This document shows, one piece after another, positions 32,031 to 41,999 of a DNA stretch of 64,000 bases. Position numbers and translations under genes: made by a program. The notes under the pieces were generated by a model. That model was not told where the DNA came from and ran no database searches. It was given only the letters and a program-made list of their open reading frames with translations. Source of the DNA: Toxonevra muliebris (taxonomy: Eukaryota; Arthropoda; Insecta; Diptera; Pallopteridae); the NCBI GenBank assembly GCA_963691655.1, contig CAVNUY010000025.1, forward strand, positions 1 through 64,000, given 5' to 3'. Every line of letters starts with the position of its first letter. Positions within the stretch are counted from its first letter, which is position 1.

Positions 32031-33779
32031 CAAGGCCGTATTTAGGGGGAGGTTTTGAGGGTTCTGATCCCTCCTCCTCCCACCTCCCCCCCCACCCCCC
32101 TTCCCCCCCGAAATCTGGAAACTTTATTCTAATTTTTTAAATTAATTTCCAATGGATGGAAAAAAAATTAAAAATAAAATCTATTTATCGTTTTTTAAAT
32201 ATTTTTTACTTCTATTGGTTTTTTTCTAAAAAGTCAAATATAAAAAACCAAATTGTGTATCAACGAACACAAGGCAGAAGTGAAACTTCTTGTGAACTAA
32301 ATGAAACACAAGAAAATAACACGCAAATTAAATTTTTCATTCGCTAAATTTTTTACTTCATTGGCTTGTGTTTTTTATTTCATTTGCTTGTGTTTCGTTT
32401 AGTTCACAAGAAGTTTCACTTCTGCCTTGTGTTCGTTAATACACAACCAATTTTTTTTTGGGATTAATGCTAGAATAAAAATAGCAACTCTGTACCGGTA
32501 ATGTCGATGACAATTGTAGCGAACTCTTTTTGTGTGCGACATCTTCATGTAATTCCTTGGACATTTGCGCCATCTGTATGTGAAATGTATAACTGTCAGA
32601 AACTTTAAGATGGCGACGCTACACATTGTTCTTTCTGCCATAGGTGTGTGTGTGTAATTAATATGTTATATTGAATTAAAACTATTTATGAGTCGTTTAT
32701 TATATAGTTTGCTCGTGATTTCAGTTACGGAATATTGATATTTAGCCCCTCATGCACATTGCTCGACAAAATTATGTCGCATTGCAAACTACCGCGCGAC
32801 GTCACATCCGGTTGATTTTACTCTAGGACAAGAGAAAAGAAGTTTCACTTCAAAAATAAGTTTGAAATCTTAGTTGCTCTATGCGATCAAATCCGATTTG
32901 TTTTCTTTGACAAGAGGTTTGACTTCGGATTCAAAAAGAGAAGGTGATACAGAGCAGTTCTGCATTTATAGTTTTTCTAGGTCAGTATCTATTTTTGATT
33001 TAAAGTTTCGTCCTGAAACTGTTCGAAAAGTTTAAAAATTAATAAAAAATTATCGAATCCTTCTAAAATTAGACTTGTTTGAACCCCATTTTTTCTTAAA
33101 ACGTTACGTGATGGAAAATTTTTCACCTCAGATTCGCGTCCAACGTGAAAAATTCTTTGGCAAAAACTGGGAACCATCTATTAGCAAAAACCCGTGCAGT
33201 TTTAGGAGGCAATCTTAAAATGTAATTATTTTTTTACCCTCTTACTGTTTAGAGCACCACGACTAGAAAGATCTCTTTCAATGCTGTGACTTCACGAATT
33301 GAGGGAATATAAGTCAACCTCATCCGGGTTCCTTATCATTGATAATGGCCCAAAATAAATAATTTGATGAAAAAAATGAGCCTATACTATTTTGACATTT
33401 TTTGTAACTTTTTTTGAGGTTGGGTACATCATCAGTAGTGGGAAGTGAATGATTTATCGAAATTATGTCCTTCACGAAAAAAACAATGCATTAGAAGGCA
33501 CATTGAATATTATTTTTTTGGAAAAATTTAATTTGATTATTCTGTAAATTTTTGTCACTTTTGCCCATTTCTTTTTTAAGGTTAAGATTAAAAAACATCG
33601 GAAAAAATTTCCTAAAGTTTTAAGACATTTATCTACTTTTGTCCTTAGTCTGATAAGGTCCATCAAATGCATCATCGTATTTAATTTATTGTATTTAAAA
33701 ATCACTTTCATAAAAATCATTTATGAATATTTTCTTCCAATGAAAACCTCCCCGAAAAAAATTCCTGGCTCCGGCCCTG
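32031..33779. mobile_element. Non-autonomous hAT-type element with 8-bp target duplication
   Basis: Ends CAAGGCCGTATTTAGG and (reverse complement of the right end) CAGGGCCGGAGCCAGG. Flanks ATTGTATG (32023-32030) and GTTGTATG (33780-33787) match at 7 of 8, the duplication length expected for hAT. No transposase. An inverted, 5'-truncated relative occupies 37141-38085. A ~605-bp insertion (32248-32852) is absent from that relative. Confidence 0.75.
32248..32852. repeat. Insertion with ~85-bp-arm palindrome inside the hAT-type element
   Basis: The relative at 37141-38085 reads continuously across this site. The insert begins with a palindrome: 32250-32330 (AACGAACACAAGGCAGAAG, GTGAAACTTCTTGTGAAC) pairs with 32370-32451. 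The AGAAGTTTCACTTC word recurs at the insert's right end (32838-32851), suggesting a terminal motif. No gene recognised. Confidence 0.55.
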
Positions 33780-33787
33780 GTTGTATG

Positions 33788-34189
33788 TTTCCCTGCTGCG
33801 CTCATCTTTTGTTTATATCATCTGTCAAATATTCATGTGGGCTACATAAATTTTCCGCCATTATATTCCTTTCACAAGTGTCAAAAATTTACTCACTCTA
33901 GCTTTTTGATATCATTTGGCATTCCATGTCAAGCGGGCAACGTAAAAAAAATAAATATGAATGAAGTTTATTTGCCAAGTTATGGGTTTTCAAAGAATTG
34001 ACGTAATTGGAATATGGATTTTTCAAAAGTAATTTTTAGTATCAAACAAATTTGCAATAAAATATTGAACATGGTAATTTAAATAGGAAATTTACTGTTC
34101 TTTTCAATTATGAAGTCAGACCGGACATTAAAATTTTTTTTTATGCACCAAACCGCAATTAAAAGTTTAAGATCAGAATTTTAATAACT
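33788..34189. other. Non-coding interval
   Basis: Nothing recognised between the hAT-type element and the Jockey remnant. Confidence 0.4.
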
Positions 34190-35235
34190 TCGACCATTAA
34201 AAATAAAAGCAACTGACAATTCCTTATGGAAAGCAGAGCGAAAACTAAACACTTCCATTAACAATGCTCCAATTCGACTATCTGACGGTAAATGGGCTCG
34301 TAGCGAATCCGAAAAAGGTACTGAATTTGCTGAACACCTTATGGATGTATTTATACCCAACCCAAAAGTGAAAACGGCCCATTTGTTCCCAGTACATAGT
34401 TTGCAATCGTATAACTGCATTCGTCTCGGTCTTCTCGAAATTAATAATTAATGACTCAAAAAATTTTGAGTACGATATCTTCATGTACTTGTACTCAGAA
34501 TTTTTTTGTGTACCATTACAATAATCGTACTCAAAAAGTAATCGTACTTCTGCACGCCCAGCTCTAAACACACAAACACCAGGAGCTGATCATATAAATG
34601 GCAAAATGATTAAAAGAATTACCACAAATTGCTGTTAAATATTTGTTGCATATCTTTAACGGCAGTTTACGCATTGGCTACTTCCCTGCTAAGTAGAAAT
34701 TTTCCCAGGTAATAATGGTACCCAAGCCTGGCAAAGACCTTACAATGGTTAGCTCATATAGACCAATAGGCCTGCTACCCATATTCTCCGAATTCTCCAA
34801 TTAAAAGAATTCGACCAATACTAGACTCAAAGCAAACGATACCCAGTCATCAATGTGGGTTTAGAGAAAAATACGGAACTGTGGAACAAGTGTACAGAAT
34901 TGTTTCAGAAGTGCGTAAAGCATTTGAGGTAAAACAGTATTGTTCTGCTATTTTCCTGCTCTATTCCCCAAAAAGAGTAAGTTAACTATCTCGGTATTAA
35001 CATCGATAGAAGATTGACCTAGAAAAGAGGTATTGAGGTAAAAAAAAAAACAAATGCCAAAATAGAAGCATTAAACAAAAACTCCAAGTTGACCCTAGAA
35101 AATAAAATTTTACTCTATAAAATGGTTATTGAGCCGATCTGGACGTACGGCATCCAACTATGGGAAACTACGTCGCCATCAAACGTAGAAAAGCTGCAAA
35201 GAATGCAATCCAAAATGCTAAAAACACATTATTCA
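34190..35235 (+). pseudogene. Jockey-type LINE reverse transcriptase, decayed, catalytic core deleted
   Basis: Frames in series read APIRLSDGKWARSESEKGTEF, shortened here to IRLSDGKWARSESEKG and FAEHLMDVF, then TPGADHINGKMIK, VIMVPKPGKDLTMV, SSYRPIGLLP and a GTVEQ-type block near 34860-34910. After about 34965 the sequence jumps to VNYLGINIDRRLT, ENKILLYKMVIEPIWTYGIQ and LQRMQSKMLK, the RT C-terminal block. The segment with the catalytic YADD is deleted. A ~125-bp stretch at about 34440-34565 (AGTACGAT-rich) is a foreign insertion in the linker. Confidence 0.75.
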
Positions 35236-35419
35236 AAGTGGTCATATACATGATCTATACACCTATAACTTTAAAAGTTGAAATTTTCCCATATTTGGTT
35301 AATTTATCATATAGAAAACAATAATGAACTTACTTAGAAAGAAAAATTGTCGAGGGTTAAAAATGAGTTGGAAAAAAATTAAAGCAAAACAGTTATGACT
35401 ACAACGGAATTATGGTTCA

Positions 35420-36204
35420 ACGTTTCATCGGAAATGAATGAGAGCTTGATGGGACTGGCCAGAAGTAGAAAACGATTAAGTACTTTCGAAGAAACTTTGG
35501 CATCTATAAAATTTGTGTACAGATTTCTATAGAACTTTCGACTGTCGAAGGAGGCATTTGTGGACTTGATGACCACTACAGATAAACTGCTGAAGCTATG
35601 TACATGACCAAGATTAATTCCAAACACATTAAAATTGGCAACAGGGCTCAGGTATCATACCAACTAAGTAATGGGAATAAGAATACTCTTGCACAACCCA
35701 CGGTGTCTGTGGTATTATCAGAGGCTTTAGATGTTCAGGAAAATTGTATTTGCCAAAGATGGATAAAATTCAATTATACGAAGGCTAAACTGCAACAAGC
35801 AAAGGTATATTTTATTAATAATGCAGAATGCAGGGAATTATTGGCTGGTCCTAAACCATTTAGTTTCAATGAGAATTCTTTCTTTTTCTTCGTCACCAGA
35901 ACTTTTGATAAAATACCCTTTGCAATCAGAGGATTTGCTTCCATCAACGACACAAGTTTCTCTAACTGCATTTTTTTGCACCTGCATAAAATTTACAAAA
36001 ATCGTTTAAAATTAGTTTTTAATCCTCAAAAAGCAAAAAAAAAATGGCAAAATACTTAAATTTTTAACAATTATTACTCAGCATGCACCGTATCGAAAGT
36101 AAAATTGTGTTCGACAGAAAATTCGATGCGCAACGAAAATTTCGACAGGGTTGCACTGCTCATAATAATAATTTTACAGTCAGAAGCAGTTCATAATATG
36201 GGCC
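35420..36204 (+). mobile_element. PIF/Harbinger deletion derivative (copy B)
   Basis: The plus strand carries transposase N-terminal sequence: FRLSKEAFVDLMTTTDKLL near 35540, LKLATGLRY near 35628, then LAQPTVSVVLSEALDV and RWIKFNYTKAKLQQAKVYF in the frame at 35598-36059. It passes through the same deletion junction as copy A into the reversed accessory gene (QLEKLVSLMEANPLIAKGIL on the minus strand, 35774-35971). The right end is TCATAATATGGGCC at 36191-36204. The left terminal repeat was not found. The DDE domain is absent. Confidence 0.7.
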
Positions 36205-36532
36205 AAAATTGTTATTGTACACTAAATTTCAATGCATGAGATTAGGTTCTACGACAATCTTGAGCCAAAAAAACTAATTTAGGCACATTTTTTGTATCGG
36301 ACAAGCCATGCCCATATTTCCAATCTTGACCATTTTTTGTTTTAGGAAATGCTTACATTATCAGGAGTCACTCCACAAATCCAAGTTTATTACTTCAATA
36401 GTTTTTGAGATGGTGTAATTTTTTAATTCATCTTATATAAGAAGTGAACGTGTCCGTTAACCGATTTGGTTGAAATTTGCAATATTTTTTAATATTAACA
36501 TAAAAAATATTTCTGCGAAACTTCATTAGCCT
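36205..36532. other. Non-coding interval
   Basis: No gene or repeat recognised. Confidence 0.4.
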
Positions 36533-36893
36533 ACCACTACTCCTTCTATTTTTGTCCAACGGTTGTATGGAGACGCTACACTGTGCGACCCTCCACTACT
36601 TTGTTTACATATAATAATAATACAGAATAATCTCGGGGTGCAATTCACCATGCTTCACCTAGCGGTACGAAAGTTTAATTTGGCAGTCACTGTATTTACA
36701 TACAAAATAATAAAAATGGGGTATACTTTTAGGGTCTTATTTTTTATATTAAAAAATCAATTTTCTTAATCTTTTTATACTAATCATAAGACAGCATACT
36801 TTCAGGGTACAACAGAGGGACCCTCCACGGTCGCACAGTGTAGCATCTCCATACAACTGTTTGACAAAAATAGAAGGAGTAGTGGTAGAGAAG
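36533..36893. repeat. Inverted repeat with ~65-bp arms
   Basis: 36533-36597 (CTACCACTACTCCTTCTATTT, shown shortened: ACTACTCCTTCTATTTTTGT, then TTGTATGGAGA.GCTACACTG) pairs with 36830-36893. Also, 36705-36810 and 37020-37135 are direct repeats sharing ATACTTTTAGGGTCTTATT and AAGACAGCATACTTTC. Confidence 0.6.
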
Positions 36894-37140
36894 ACAGAAT
36901 AATAACAGAATTTTTTAGTTTTTCGAGATATGCACGGCAAACTGCTTTATAGCAAAAACTCAATATTTATTTGATGATTTTGAGTTATGCCACTTTTTTT
37001 TGTTAAGGTGCGCTATTTTCATTCTAAATAATAAAAGTGCGGAATACTTTTAGGGTCTTATTCTTAATATTAAAAATTTACCTATTTTAATCTGTTTATT
37101 CTAATAATAAGACAGCATACTTTCGGAGTGCAATTCCGTC

Positions 37141-38085
37141 CAGCGCCGTAGCCAGAAATTTTTTTCCTGGGGGGTTTTTATTCGAAGAAAATATTCATAA
37201 ATAATTTTTATCAAACTGATTTTTAAATACAATAAATTAAATCAATGATACATTTGATGGGCCCTGTAAAATTAAAATTTTAGGAAAAATTTTCCGATTT
37301 TTTTTAATCTTAACCTCAAAAAAATGGCCAAAAGTGACCAAAAATTCCCAGAATAATCAAATTAATTTTTTTCAAATAAATATTTTTCAATGTGCATTCT
37401 AGTGCATTTTTTGTTATCGTGAGGAACATAATTTCATTAACTCATTGACTTCCCACAACTGATGATGTACCCAACCTCAAAAAAATTACCAAAAATTGTA
37501 GAGGCTAATTTTTTTCAAATGATCATCATTGGGAATTTGAGCCATTATCAATGATAAGGAACACGGATGAGGTTGGCTTATATTCCCAAAATTCGTGAAG
37601 TCACAGCATTGAAAGATATCTTTCTAGTTGGGTGTTCTGAGCAATAATGCGTTAAAAATTAATTTTAAGATGGGTTTTGCTAATAAGATGAAGTTTTTGT
37701 GAAAGAATTTTTCATGTTGAACACGAATCTGAGGTCAAAAACTTCCCATCACGTCACGTTTTAGGAAAAAAATGGGGTTTAAGCAAGTCTTTTTTACAAG
37801 GATCCGATAATTTCAAACTGATTCAGGACGAAACCTTAAATAAAAAACAGTTACTGACCCAGAAAAACTATGAATGCAGGAGTGCTCAGTATCACCTTCT
37901 CTTGTTGAATCCGGATTTGATCGCATAGTGTAACTAAGATTTCAAATTTATTTTTTATATTTGACTTTTTAGAAAAAAAAAACCGATGGAAGTAAAAAAT
38001 ATCGTTAAATAGATTTTATTTTGACTTTTTTTCCATCCATTGGCAATTAATCTCAAAAATTAGAATAAAGTTTCCACATTTCGTT
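37141..38085 (-). mobile_element. Truncated, inverted relative of the 32031-33779 hAT-type element
   Basis: Starts CAGCGCCGTAGCCAG, a hAT-like terminus, and aligns in reverse complement through the whole non-inserted part of the other copy up to the GTTTCCA.ATTTCG block. The last ~80 bp with the other terminal repeat are missing. Confidence 0.7.
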
Positions 38086-39059
38086 AAAATGAACCTTACA
38101 TTATTTGGAAATAACAATAACTTTTCCGATTTTTTCGATTCTTGGAAAAAACACATTTTAAACGTAATTTTTCATGTTTTAGTACTAACACACATCGGCT
38201 GACATTTCGTTTCTTTCTTTTGCAAAATTTGTAATTATCTTATTTATTTAAGTGGTACTAAATATTCAAGTTATTGCTATTTTGTTCGATTGAAATAGAT
38301 TGGCACGTACTAGAAAAACTGGACGAGAAGATACTAATACAGATCTTTTGCGGCATCTGTCTTTGTCGTCTTTTATGTTTTAAAAGACATAAAGAATAAG
38401 AAAAAGGATTTGATTGACAAACATGTTAATTATTACTTTGGCCAATCAGATAATGCAGGAGTAGAAGTTATGGAGACATTCCAGTTTAAAATTGAAAAAA
38501 ATTTACTTTTTGAAGAATTTTTTTAAGAAACTATGATTTATTATTACAAAATTGCTTAGAGATGTTATAAATATCTTACTGAGGACAAAAAAAAAATTTG
38601 CACCATTCTTAATCCAAGATGGCGGCGGTAGAGCCATCTCCAAAAAAGTTAATTTTTGGTGGTAGGATGGATTCTGTGCTTCCAAATAAAGACAAAAGCA
38701 TAAACTATACAAGATTTTGATAGACACATCTCTATAAGTGGAACCACAAAAAAGCGAAACTTTCCTCTCCCTCTTACTTTAGGGTATTTTTTTTCTCAAT
38801 TTTAAAAAATTCTTCCGCCATATTTGATCCGCTATTTTTAATTTTAAAAGTCATATATTAGATTCGTAATCCGCGACTCTGAAAACCCCTGAATAACGAT
38901 TTTGAAGCCAAATAATTGTTCGCTTTCTCCAAAATTTGTTGTTGAACATTAGATCTCATTTTTAGTACATCAAGACACAATATCTATAACATTTCGAATT
39001 TTTCACTAATATTTTAGAAGAGTATTCTTGAAACTATAGAAAACCAAAAAATCAAAACT
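38086..39059. other. Non-coding interval
   Basis: AT-rich; no recognisable gene or repeat. Confidence 0.4.
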
Positions 39060-39199
39060 AATATTATTTTTTATTATTTATTAAATTGTACTTTAGCTAA
39101 GCTATAACAATGATTGGCTTATAAGTACGTAAGATATATATACACTTTTTTTTTTTTACAATATGAGGCTAATATTTAGTTTTCGCAAATAAATTATCT

Positions 39200-40477
39200 T
39201 AAATTTAAGGTATATACAAAAAAGAGATACAAATCATTTAATTGAGCTTCGTTGACGTCTAGTGGGATTTTATTTGGAGTAAAATGTTTTTGCAGAAAGC
39301 GAGTTCGGTATTCCTCGTATATGGGACATTTACATATAATGTGAAAGAGGGTTTCTTCTTCTGCCATGTTACAAATAGAACAGGTGTAATTTTGTATTAA
39401 TGGTTAAAACAAAACATCTGGAGTTTGCTGTTCGTAATTGAAAAGCAAGTCTAACCTTCTGAATTGGAGCGTTGATGCTAGTTAACGAACCAGTTCCTAA
39501 AATTTGTAGTTTGGAACATAGTTAGAGCTCATGATTAGGTTGGTGTCCATATTATTGTAGAAATTACTAAGGTCACAAGTGATTGTGTTCAGCTCTCGCT
39601 GGAGAGTATGAGAATTAGCGTTAGCCAGATGATGTTCTTTATTCACCTGGCAGAGGTAGTTTTTTAATAACGAAAACCAATTGTACTTCGTAATGTTTGC
39701 ATCAGATGCATCTAATTTGATTAGAGCAATTAGACATCTTTTAGGGTATCTATTCACATCCATGCTTAAAATTTTACATAATAGTTTGATGGCTCTGTTG
39801 ACAGATATAATAATTAAGTTGTTTAGCTTGAATTCTCTTCGAACAATGTAATTTGGCGTAGATTGGTCTATAAAGTACAATGACTTAAAAAACCTAGTTT
39901 GGGTCTTTTCTAAGCAGTCTGGGTAGTTCAGAGCCTAAACTTCCGATCCATATAACAAAACACTTAATATAAGACTGTTGAAGAGGTAAACCCGGGAGCT
40001 ATGTGATTGCATTTTGGTTTTAATGAGAATATGTTTAACTTGTGACATTGCGGAGTTCGCTTTAGTCACCATTTGTTTGGTGGTATTGAGGAATAACCCA
40101 GAACTACAGAATGGTATACCCAAATGAGTGTACTCTTTGACTAGTTCCAATTTCGTAAGATCGAACTTAAAACGAAGATTTCTTGCAATTCTACCTGCCG
40201 CCTTGAAGATAATGACTTTGGATTTATTGACATTCACTGTGAGATTATTACTAGTACAGAACATTTTCAGGGCGTCTAGGGCCTTTTGGAGACTTGTAGG
40301 GCTGTCAGCTAGAAGAATTAGGTCGTCAGCGTAGAGTAGAGAATGAATATGCAGATTATCCACGTAAATTCCTTCCACATTTTGAGTTTCCAAGTGATCA
40401 TTTAGGTCTGCAAGGAATAAACTAAAAAGGAGTGGGCTTAGTGGGTCCCCCTGGGCCTTTATGGATTGGGATTTCAT
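39200..40477 (-). pseudogene. LINE RT catalytic region and C-terminus
   Basis: 39935-40477 encodes AQGDPLSPLLFSLFLADL and LLYADDLILLADS (YADD active site at about 40330), then NVNKSKVIIFK and YTHLGIPF, RT motifs D and E. 39497-39880 continues the thumb-like region. About 39240-39370 reads CSICNMAEEETLFHIICKC, a C-C-H-C zinc finger found at the C-terminus of many LINE proteins. Confidence 0.8.
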
Positions 40478-40489
40478 CGATTTGTGTAT

Positions 40490-40874
40490 AAGCTTGGAGC
40501 TCAGCCCAAGAGAGTAGAGTTAGTTCCAAAGAAGGTTATGGATCACAGTGTCGAATACTTTTTTAAAATCTATAAAGGCAGCAAAGAGCTTTTTTTTTAT
40601 TACAAATATGGAAGTCTGACTGATGCTTGGGAATAATGGTAAGCATATCAGCCCAGGAGGCGATTCTGTTTGAGAGAGATTATGTGTGTAAGCGTTTTCG
40701 CTATAGTGTTTATAAGGGCTATGCCTCTATAATTATCGGGGAGAGTGTTATCTCCCTTTTTGTGTATTAAAATGAGTTTAGAGAGTGACCACTTTTTAGG
40801 GATTTCTTTGCTCTGCAAAATATTATTGAATAATTGCAAAATAACATTTATGCCTTCACTAGGTAGATTTATCC
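40490..40874 (-). pseudogene. LINE RT N-terminal motifs, 3' side of copia
   Basis: Reads FWINLPSEGINVILQLFNN, IPKKWSLSKLILIHKKGD and NYRGIALINTIAKTLTHII, the RT 0-2a motifs. A further segment with FKKVFDTVIHNLL-like sequence near 40530 precedes the YADD part. Stops interrupt. Confidence 0.75.
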
Positions 40875-40879
40875 AAAAC

Positions 40880-41048
40880 TGTTGAAAATAATTTGATCGA
40901 GATGCCCATATAATTCTATCATGTTTTATTTTACTGAAAATAAAATTTTTGTTCACTTGTGAATCGTTCATCAAATAAAAAGGTCGTGTTTTATTTGTCA
41001 ATAATTTTTCGTTTTTATCGGCGTCGATTGGTTGCAGAACTTTCAAAA
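40880..41048 (+). repeat. Copia 5' LTR
   Basis: TGTTGAAAATAATTTG...GAACTTTCAAAA. The boundary is fixed by the primer-binding site at 41049 and by the target duplication. It ends in AA rather than the usual CA. Confidence 0.9.
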
Positions 41049-41065
41049 GGTTATGGGCCCAGTTC
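41049..41065 (+). promoter_or_regulatory. Copia primer-binding site
   Basis: GGTTATGGGCCCAGTTC matches the copia-type site complementary to an internal part of initiator tRNA-Met, used as the half-tRNA primer in copia. Confidence 0.85.
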
Positions 41066-41192
41066 ATGCTCATATACCAATCGCATTGTTCCTGTAGATT
41101 TCGCATATATTCTTGGTCTTTCTAACGGGCATTGAGGAATTTTTGTGTAGACAAAAATAGTATTGCAAAGCTGAAAGGAGAAAAGAGGCGAA

Positions 41193-41999
41193 ATGGAAAA
41201 CGAGTCGAAAATTGAGAAATTGCAGAGAGAGGAGCAGTGGTCTACATGGAGATTCCAAGTCAAGATCACGCTAATTGCTAGCGATGTATACGGTGTCGTC
41301 ACAGGGGATGAGCAGCGTCCAACGAATGCAGCAACTCAAGATTATACAACAAAATTAAAAGAGTGGAAAAGGAGTGATGCCAAGGCACAAAGGATTATTG
41401 GTACCACTGTTGGAAGTTCACAAATCACGCATATTCAGAATTGTGAGACAGCAAAGGATATGTGGGATAAATTGCATTCGATATTTGAAAAGAAGAATGA
41501 AACTAGTCTCCTGTTGCTGTATCACAAGTTTTTCTCGTTTACAATTGAAGCTGGAGAGAATATCATCTCGTTTATTGCTCGACTTGAAGATCTTGTACAG
41601 CGTCTGAAGAATCTAAAAGAAACCATCTCAGATCAAATGGTTATCACCAAGATTATAATGTCACTTCCGTCTGAATACAGTTCTTTCAGTAGTGCTTGGG
41701 AATCAGCATCGAAAGAAGATCGGACATTAAACAATCTTCGAGCACGGCTAATGATAGAAGAAGACAGACTGATAGCCAGAGGTGTTACAGAATCCGTGGA
41801 AGCATTGATGGCAAAAAAGGCAAAGTCAATATATAAAACTGTTGATGGAAAAGGACAGAGTAAGTCAAAGAAAAAGGGTAGCTGTTTTGGATGTGGAGGC
41901 TCAGGACACTGGAAGCGTGATTGCCCAAGTTTGAAGAAGTCATCTAATAACCAAGATGGGCAGGCTTTCACTTGTGATGGTATCAATACAAATGACTAA
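41193..41999 (+). CDS. gag: Copia Gag
   Basis: 268 codons from MENESKIEKLQREEQWSTW to a stop at 41999. Gag assembles the virus-like particle that packages element RNA in the cytoplasm. The UBN2/retrotran-gag region shows WDKLHSIFEKKNETSLLLL-like sequence around residues 90-110. A CCHC zinc knuckle (CFGCGGSGHWKRDC) is near residue 230. There is a basic KGQSKSKKKG stretch before it. The start is the first ATG after the 145-nt leader. Pol opens in the +1 frame, overlapping the last 44 nt, so Gag and Pol are separate frames, unlike the single fused frame of Drosophila copia. Confidence 0.9.
   Translation: MENESKIEKLQREEQWSTWRFQVKITLIASDVYGVVTGDEQRPTNAATQDYTTKLKEWKRSDAKAQRIIGTTVGSSQITHIQNCETAKDMWDKLHSIFEKKNETSLLLLYHKFFSFTIEAGENIISFIARLEDLVQRLKNLKETISDQMVITKIIMSLPSEYSSFSSAWESASKEDRTLNNLRARLMIEEDRLIARGVTESVEALMAKKAKSIYKTVDGKGQSKSKKKGSCFGCGGSGHWKRDCPSLKKSSNNQDGQAFTCDGINTND

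Noticed and set aside
32041..32110. C-rich tract as a promoter or CpG-type regulatory site
   Set aside because: It lies within the terminal region of the hAT-type element and is a low-complexity C run.
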